From: SAR202 cluster bacterium
GTDB taxonomy: Bacteria; Chloroflexota; Dehalococcoidia; Lucifugimonadales; UBA3495
Assembly: GCA_009392095.1 (NCBI GenBank)
Contig: VFHF01000189.1
Span: 1 to 17,761 of the forward strand
DNA: 17,761 bases
Direction: 5' to 3'
This document shows, in pieces, positions 14,570 through 17,761 of this stretch; the first letter of the stretch is position 1, and each line of letters opens with the position of its first letter. A program made the translations under genes and the position numbers. Below the pieces are notes generated by a model. It saw only the letters and a list, made by a program, of their open reading frames with translations, made no database searches and was not told the DNA's origin.

Positions 14570-15622
14570 TTGAGATTTAGGGTTGCTGTACTTCTTTCGG
14601 TGATTCTTCTGGCCGCTGCCTGCGGAGGCACGCCCACGCCCATAACTGACATTGCGCCAACACCTCTGGTAACTCTGCCCGCAGATGAAGGCCCACATGA
14701 CTCAGTCATCGAGTGGTGGTACTTCAATGGACTGCTCACGGATGATCGCGACCAGGAATACAGCTACCACTACGTAACTTTCCAGGGTGAGGCCGTCGGC
14801 GCCGCCGTCCCCCACCTACTGCAAGCCAGCCTTGGCGACCACAAGGCAGGCCGGCATCTGACCGGCGAACAGATTCTTCTAGGCTCCCTAGACCCTGATG
14901 CGGCTAGCGTTGATGCCGTAGTGAACGGATGGGTTATGCAGGGTGACGGAGAAATCTACAGCCTTGATTTTGAGCTGGGTGACTATTCCTTGAAGTTAAC
15001 GGCGGTTTCCACCAAGCCGCCCGTGCTGCACCAGGGGTCCGGACTGGTACATTTAGGCCCAGCGGGCGACACGTTCTACTACACCCGTCCACGCCTGGAC
15101 GTTAAAGGGATTATCACCGTAAATAAGGAGCAGCGACCCGTATCCGGCGCCGCCTGGATGGACCACCAATGGGGAGACGTTGTTGGCCAACGGGTGGGTT
15201 GGGATTGGACCAGCCTCCAATTGGACGACGGCAGCGACTTGATGGCAGTGCTGGTCTGGGATCCAACCGACAGAGCCCCATTTGCCGGATATGGGACTCT
15301 GGTATCGCCCGATGGGTCGGTGGTGACACTGGAACAGAATGGCATCTTTATCAGCCCTATCGAAACTTGGACCAGCCCCGCCACCGGTATCGAATACCCA
15401 AGTGGGTGGACGCTGACCGTCCCCTCCCAAGCCCTCAATCTGGAGCTGACACCGGTGCTATTGGACTCGGAATTTGCCGGCAGCTCCTACACACCGGCCG
15501 TCTATTGGGAAGGAGAGGTTCGGGTGGCTGGTACTCGTCAGGGCCGTAGCGTGGGAGGTAGAGGGTTCGTTGAGTTGGTGGGTTACGACCCGCAACAGTT
15601 GGAGCCTACCTCGAGTCCGTAA
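14570..15622 (+). CDS. CrtC-like (lipocalin-type) lipoprotein
   Basis: The 350-residue protein carries a short lipoprotein signal (hydrophobic 5-16, lipobox LAAAC, Cys18). It then shows the pattern of the CrtC/AttH lipocalin-like family. HDSVIEWWYFNGLL at 43-56 opens the first barrel, GAAWMDHQWGD at 193-203 opens the second, and YWEGEVRVAG with GRGFVELVGY near 312-339 closes it. CrtC proteins hydrate carotenoids (hydroxyneurosporene synthase), but many relatives have unknown activity. I see no carotenoid genes nearby, so the function is open. It starts at TTG 14570, which gives a perfect signal peptide. A five-codon ATG frame (14556-14573) ends with its TGA overlapping that TTG, so the start may be coupled or a small indel may be present. 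The 64-base divergent gap upstream is AT-rich near 14541-14560 and may hold promoters. Confidence 0.85.
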   Translation: MRFRVAVLLSVILLAAACGGTPTPITDIAPTPLVTLPADEGPHDSVIEWWYFNGLLTDDRDQEYSYHYVTFQGEAVGAAVPHLLQASLGDHKAGRHLTGEQILLGSLDPDAASVDAVVNGWVMQGDGEIYSLDFELGDYSLKLTAVSTKPPVLHQGSGLVHLGPAGDTFYYTRPRLDVKGIITVNKEQRPVSGAAWMDHQWGDVVGQRVGWDWTSLQLDDGSDLMAVLVWDPTDRAPFAGYGTLVSPDGSVVTLEQNGIFISPIETWTSPATGIEYPSGWTLTVPSQALNLELTPVLLDSEFAGSSYTPAVYWEGEVRVAGTRQGRSVGGRGFVELVGYDPQQLEPTSSP

Positions 15623-15635
15623 GGCGCCAGGCCCT

Positions 15636-15649
15636 AACGCTTCGGCGTT
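15636..15649. repeat. UUCG-loop hairpin after the CrtC-like gene
   Basis: AACGC (15636-15640) pairs with GCGTT (15645-15649) around the very stable tetraloop TTCG. It lies 13 bases after the stop of the CrtC-like gene. No T-run follows, so it is at best a weak terminator or a 3' RNA-stability element. The rest of the 127-base gap to the convergent small gene shows nothing else I can name. Confidence 0.4.
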
Positions 15650-15749
15650 GCCGCCGTGATTTGAACTAGATTGTATGGGGTGTGAGGTCTCAATGATCAC
15701 GTTTTGGCTGGGGAGCCCGGTCGTTTTTCGGAGGAATCTTCGGAGGCGC

Positions 15750-15989
15750 CTAAATAGAGAATAGCCCCCGGATAACCGCTGAGACCCGCGCCTGCTCGGC
15801 TGGGATGTCAGCCGGCTGCACGGGGATAGGCAGGGCGGTTAGCTCGGACAACACCGCTCCCGATAGCAAAGCTGTCTCTTCTTCGGTCAACTCCCATTTG
15901 CGAGCAATGTCGGCCGCTCCGTAGAGCACCGCCTGGCGAAAACCGTAGTCGGCAATGGCGCGGTTGGCTATGTCGATAAGCTTATCCAT
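15750..15989 (-). CDS. Small helical protein of unknown function, coupled to the SDR
   Basis: The 79-residue protein is not one I recognise. It starts MDKLIDIANRAIADYG and is rich in Ala, Leu, Ile and Glu with few breaks until a Pro-containing stretch near 54-64, so it should be mostly helical and soluble. There is no signal peptide, Cys or His cluster. ATG at 15987-15989 lies two bases after the TAG of the SDR gene (15992-15994), so the two are almost certainly one operon. A longer frame starting upstream would lie inside the SDR gene and looks like out-of-frame sequence. It could be a partner subunit of the SDR or an unrelated passenger. Confidence 0.65.
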   Translation of the reverse strand: MDKLIDIANRAIADYGFRQAVLYGAADIARKWELTEEETALLSGAVLSELTALPIPVQPADIPAEQARVSAVIRGLFSI

Positions 15990-15991
15990 GG

Positions 15992-16756
15992 CTATTGGGC
16001 TCCGGCCCAAGCCCCACCGTCGATGATGTAGGTGCTCCCGCTCACGTAGGACGCTTCGTCCGACGCCAGCCACAAGACCAGGTTCGCGATCTCGTCGGCA
16101 GTCCCCACTCGGCCCATGGGGTGGCCTTCGTTCCGGCCCGCAAATGCCTCCGCGCTGGCTGTGCTACCCCGCATCTGAGGGGTATCCACACCGCCGGGAG
16201 CGATGCAGTTGATGCGCACTCCTTGTGCGGTGTACTGGCTGGCGGCAACCGTAGTTAGGTGGATCACTCCTGCCTTGGCCACGGCATAGGGCACTGAATA
16301 ACCGACGCCGCGCACACCCGACATCGAAGAGATATTCACGATAGACCCGCCGCCGTTGGCGGTCATAGCCGGGATGGCGTACTTGCAGCAAAGAAAAACG
16401 CCTTTGACGTTGGTCTCCATGGTCAGATCCCAGAGGACTTCGTCGACCTCGACGAGGGGCGGGGTGCGGATCAAGATGGCGGCGCCGTTGATCAGGATGT
16501 CTAACCGGCCGAATTGGGTCACCGCCGCGTCAACCATCCTCTCGACCTGAAAGGAGTCAGAAATATTCACGTCCACCATGCTAGCGGTATCTGGAGAGGC
16601 GCCCATGAGAGACAGTGTCTCTTCGGCCCCGGCGATGTTCCGGTCGGCGACCACCACCTTGGCCCCTTCACGTCCAAACCGCTGGCAGATGGCCCGGCCG
16701 ATACCCGAGGCCCCGCCGGTGACGATGGCAACCTTGTCTTCGAGTCTGCCGGTCAA
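15992..16756 (-). CDS. Short-chain dehydrogenase/reductase (SDR)
   Basis: The 254-residue protein is a classical SDR that oxidises or reduces an alcohol/ketone with NAD(P). The cofactor loop TGGASGIG is at 13-20. Asp38 (VVADRN) after the second strand favours NAD over NADP. NGAA is at 90-93. The catalytic set is Ser144 (NISSMSG), Tyr157 and Lys161 (YAVAK). The C-terminal YVSGSTYIIDGGAWAG stretch is typical of the family. Substrate is unknown. I chose TTG at 16754-16756 because GGAG lies seven bases upstream and MTGRLEDKVAIVTGG is the standard beginning. The frame stays open for 17 more codons to an ATG at 16807, but these add no family sequence. The gene is followed two bases later by a small helical gene. 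Confidence 0.93.
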   Translation of the reverse strand: MTGRLEDKVAIVTGGASGIGRAICQRFGREGAKVVVADRNIAGAEETLSLMGASPDTASMVDVNISDSFQVERMVDAAVTQFGRLDILINGAAILIRTPPLVEVDEVLWDLTMETNVKGVFLCCKYAIPAMTANGGGSIVNISSMSGVRGVGYSVPYAVAKAGVIHLTTVAASQYTAQGVRINCIAPGGVDTPQMRGSTASAEAFAGRNEGHPMGRVGTADEIANLVLWLASDEASYVSGSTYIIDGGAWAGAQ

Positions 16757-16763
16757 TTGAAAA

Positions 16764-16767
16764 CTCC
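16764..16767 (-). promoter_or_regulatory. Ribosome site deciding the SDR TTG start
   Basis: GGAG on the minus strand (CTCC at 16764-16767) lies seven bases before TTG 16756. It supports the TTG as the SDR start over the ATG at 16807, which has no comparable site. Confidence 0.65.
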
Positions 16768-16822
16768 GTGCGCGTACCTGGTTGGCGGCGATTGTAGCAC
16801 AGGCCATCTGTAAAGATGTTTC

Positions 16823-17203
16823 CTAAGGTTGCAACGGGAACCGATCGCCAGGACAGCGATAGATCACAGCGTTGGCGACTCATAGCTCCTGTAGCTGGTA
16901 CATCTCGGCAGACCCCGGTTCCGTCCTAAGGCCTAGAACGAGGCGTAGCTTGGGTACCAGACGGCCAGGACTCATCGACTTCATCATGTTCGCAGCCGAC
17001 CGGTTGGCCCGATACGGGGGCGCACCACAGCACCTTGCCGCCAACTCGGCCATATAGGTCTTGTACTTACTGCTATCTGGAAAACCAGCGCCAGCGGTGT
17101 AGTGGTCGAGATTAAGCATGAGGACCGCAAAATCTTGGCCGCTCTTGGCGGTTGCTGTGATCGCATCGATCTTTGATGGAACTCTGGTTATGTGGTTGTT
17201 CAT
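16823..17203 (-). pseudogene. Decayed DUF1330 family gene
   Basis: The pieces of a DUF1330 protein can be read in sequence but in changing frames. The first part (from ATG at 17201-17203) includes FAVLMLNLDHYTAGAGFPD and YKTYMAELAA. Near 17040 the family-like sequence jumps to another frame as GGKVLWCAPVSGQPVG and then CEHDEVDE. Near 16972 it jumps again to VLAVWYPSYASF, and near 16935 returns to the first frame as LGLRTEPGSAEMYQLQEL. A TGA (16880-16882) follows, and the same frame then reads VANAVIYRCPGDRFPLQP to TAG at 16823-16825. That is at least three frameshifts and one nonsense codon, so no full protein can be made by normal translation. DUF1330 proteins are small ferredoxin-like-fold proteins of unknown function. 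The first open frame alone gives 107 residues and could be taken for a real gene. Confidence 0.8.
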
Positions 17204-17269
17204 GATGGTGTTTGGCCTCGGCTGCTGCGATTATATCGAATCACCACCTAGACCGGCCTGCCCTTCCCC

Positions 17270-17298
17270 TTGCCTCAACACCAGGCAACGGTTATGAT
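17270..17298 (+). promoter_or_regulatory. Likely promoter for gcvT
   Basis: TTGCCT (17270-17275, four of six) and TATGAT (17293-17298, five of six) are 17 bases apart. They lie about 50 bases before the gcvT start. The leader would be about 45 bases, too short for a glycine riboswitch. Confidence 0.5.
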
Positions 17299-17350
17299 GC
17301 TTTCCGCGCCTGCGCACACCTGAATTTTTTGCCTGGGAGCGTCTTTCGAC

Positions 17351-17761
17351 GTGACTTCAGATAACCTCCGCACCGGCCTTTACGACACCCATATTTCCCT
17401 GGGCGGACGCATGGTGGAATTTGGCGGTTGGGACATGCCGGTGCAGTACCCCGCGGGCATCCTAACCGAGGTGAAAGCCGTACGAACCGCCATGGGGGTG
17501 TTCGACGTCTCCCACATGGGCCGGCTCTACCTTTCCGGCCCCAAAGCTACCGAATTCCTTGACTGGGTGCTCACCGGCTCAGTCTCGTCCCTCCGTGTTG
17601 GGCGCGCCCGCTATTGCTTGATCTGCAACGAGAAGGGCGGGGTGATCGACGACACCATCTTCTACCGCCTTGCCGAAGACCATTACTTGCTGATCCCCAA
17701 CGCCGGGAACCGCCTAGCCGTGGTCGCCTGGTGCCAGCGCTGGATAGACGAAAAGTTCTCC
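17351..17761 (+). CDS. gcvT: Aminomethyltransferase, glycine cleavage T protein (partial)
   Basis: The first 137 residues are present; the gene runs off the end of the window. The T protein takes the aminomethyl group from the H protein, releases ammonia and makes methylene-tetrahydrofolate. Visible family motifs are TGLYDTHISLGGRMVEFGGWDMPVQY from residue 8, VRTAMGVFDVSHMG at 44-57, GRARYCLICNEKGGVIDDTI at 84-103 and YLLIPNAGN at 112-120. Asp100 or Asp101 in GVIDD corresponds to the catalytic Asp known from E. coli GcvT. The start is GTG 17351, which fits the family beginning; there is no strong ribosome site just before it. Other glycine cleavage genes may follow beyond the window. Confidence 0.93.
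   Translation, partial: MTSDNLRTGLYDTHISLGGRMVEFGGWDMPVQYPAGILTEVKAVRTAMGVFDVSHMGRLYLSGPKATEFLDWVLTGSVSSLRVGRARYCLICNEKGGVIDDTIFYRLAEDHYLLIPNAGNRLAVVAWCQRWIDEKFS

Noticed and set aside
15727..15746. TTCGGAGG repeated twice, 12 bases apart
   Set aside because: Too short and only two copies; likely chance in GC-rich DNA.
16757..16807. ATG 16807 as SDR start
   Set aside because: The 17 extra residues do not match the family, while TTG 16756 has GGAG seven bases upstream.
17204..17350. Glycine riboswitch before gcvT
   Set aside because: The gap is only 147 bases and the predicted leader about 45 bases; no tandem aptamer pattern is visible.

Overview
The window reads as one contiguous piece of a bacterial chromosome with moderately high GC. 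Genes are tightly packed, many start at TTG or GTG, and several lipoproteins have an Ala-Ala-Cys lipobox. The combination of a caa3-type cytochrome oxidase, an azurin/auracyanin-like copper domain, a CX4C thioredoxin-like lipoprotein, HPP, DUF1330 and PPOX/F420-type small proteins suggests an aerobic member of the Chloroflexota, possibly a SAR202-like or Dehalococcoidia-related marine lineage. That placement is inference from gene content. I saw no rRNA, tRNA, CRISPR array, insertion sequence or phage gene.

Layout. Positions 1-2545 (+): an alpha/beta hydrolase with Thr at the nucleophile position, an HPP-family membrane protein gene cut by an in-frame TAG, and a thioredoxin-fold lipoprotein. 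Positions 2542-4954 (-): an ABC exporter operon of ATPase, ABC-2 permease and a small lipoprotein, the last two joined by an ATGA overlap. Positions 4955-11963 (+): the main block, with haem A synthase (ctaA) and haem O synthase (ctaB), then a promoter and a leader hairpin, then coxB (with fused cytochrome c), coxA, coxC, and a subunit IV gene fused to a blue-copper domain. The block ends at a strong terminator that works on both strands. Positions 11986-13262 (-): a kinase-fold protein and a DUF952 protein. Positions 13401-14081 (+): a phospholipase/carboxylesterase. Positions 14086-14505 (-): a PPOX-type flavin/F420 protein. Positions 14570-15622 (+): a CrtC-like lipoprotein. Positions 15750-16756 (-): an SDR dehydrogenase and a small helical protein. 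Positions 16823-17203 (-): a decayed DUF1330 gene. From 17351 (+): the start of gcvT, cut by the window edge.

How the genes work together. CtaB turns haem B into haem O and CtaA turns haem O into haem A. Haem A is then used by CoxA of the oxidase encoded just downstream. The oxidase carries two built-in electron carriers: a cytochrome c domain on CoxB and a full type 1 copper domain on the subunit IV protein. The second fusion is the most interesting feature of the window, because it suggests a terminal oxidase with its own tethered blue-copper donor. The remaining genes look like ordinary housekeeping or accessory genes. Two of them, HPP and DUF1330, carry inactivating changes.
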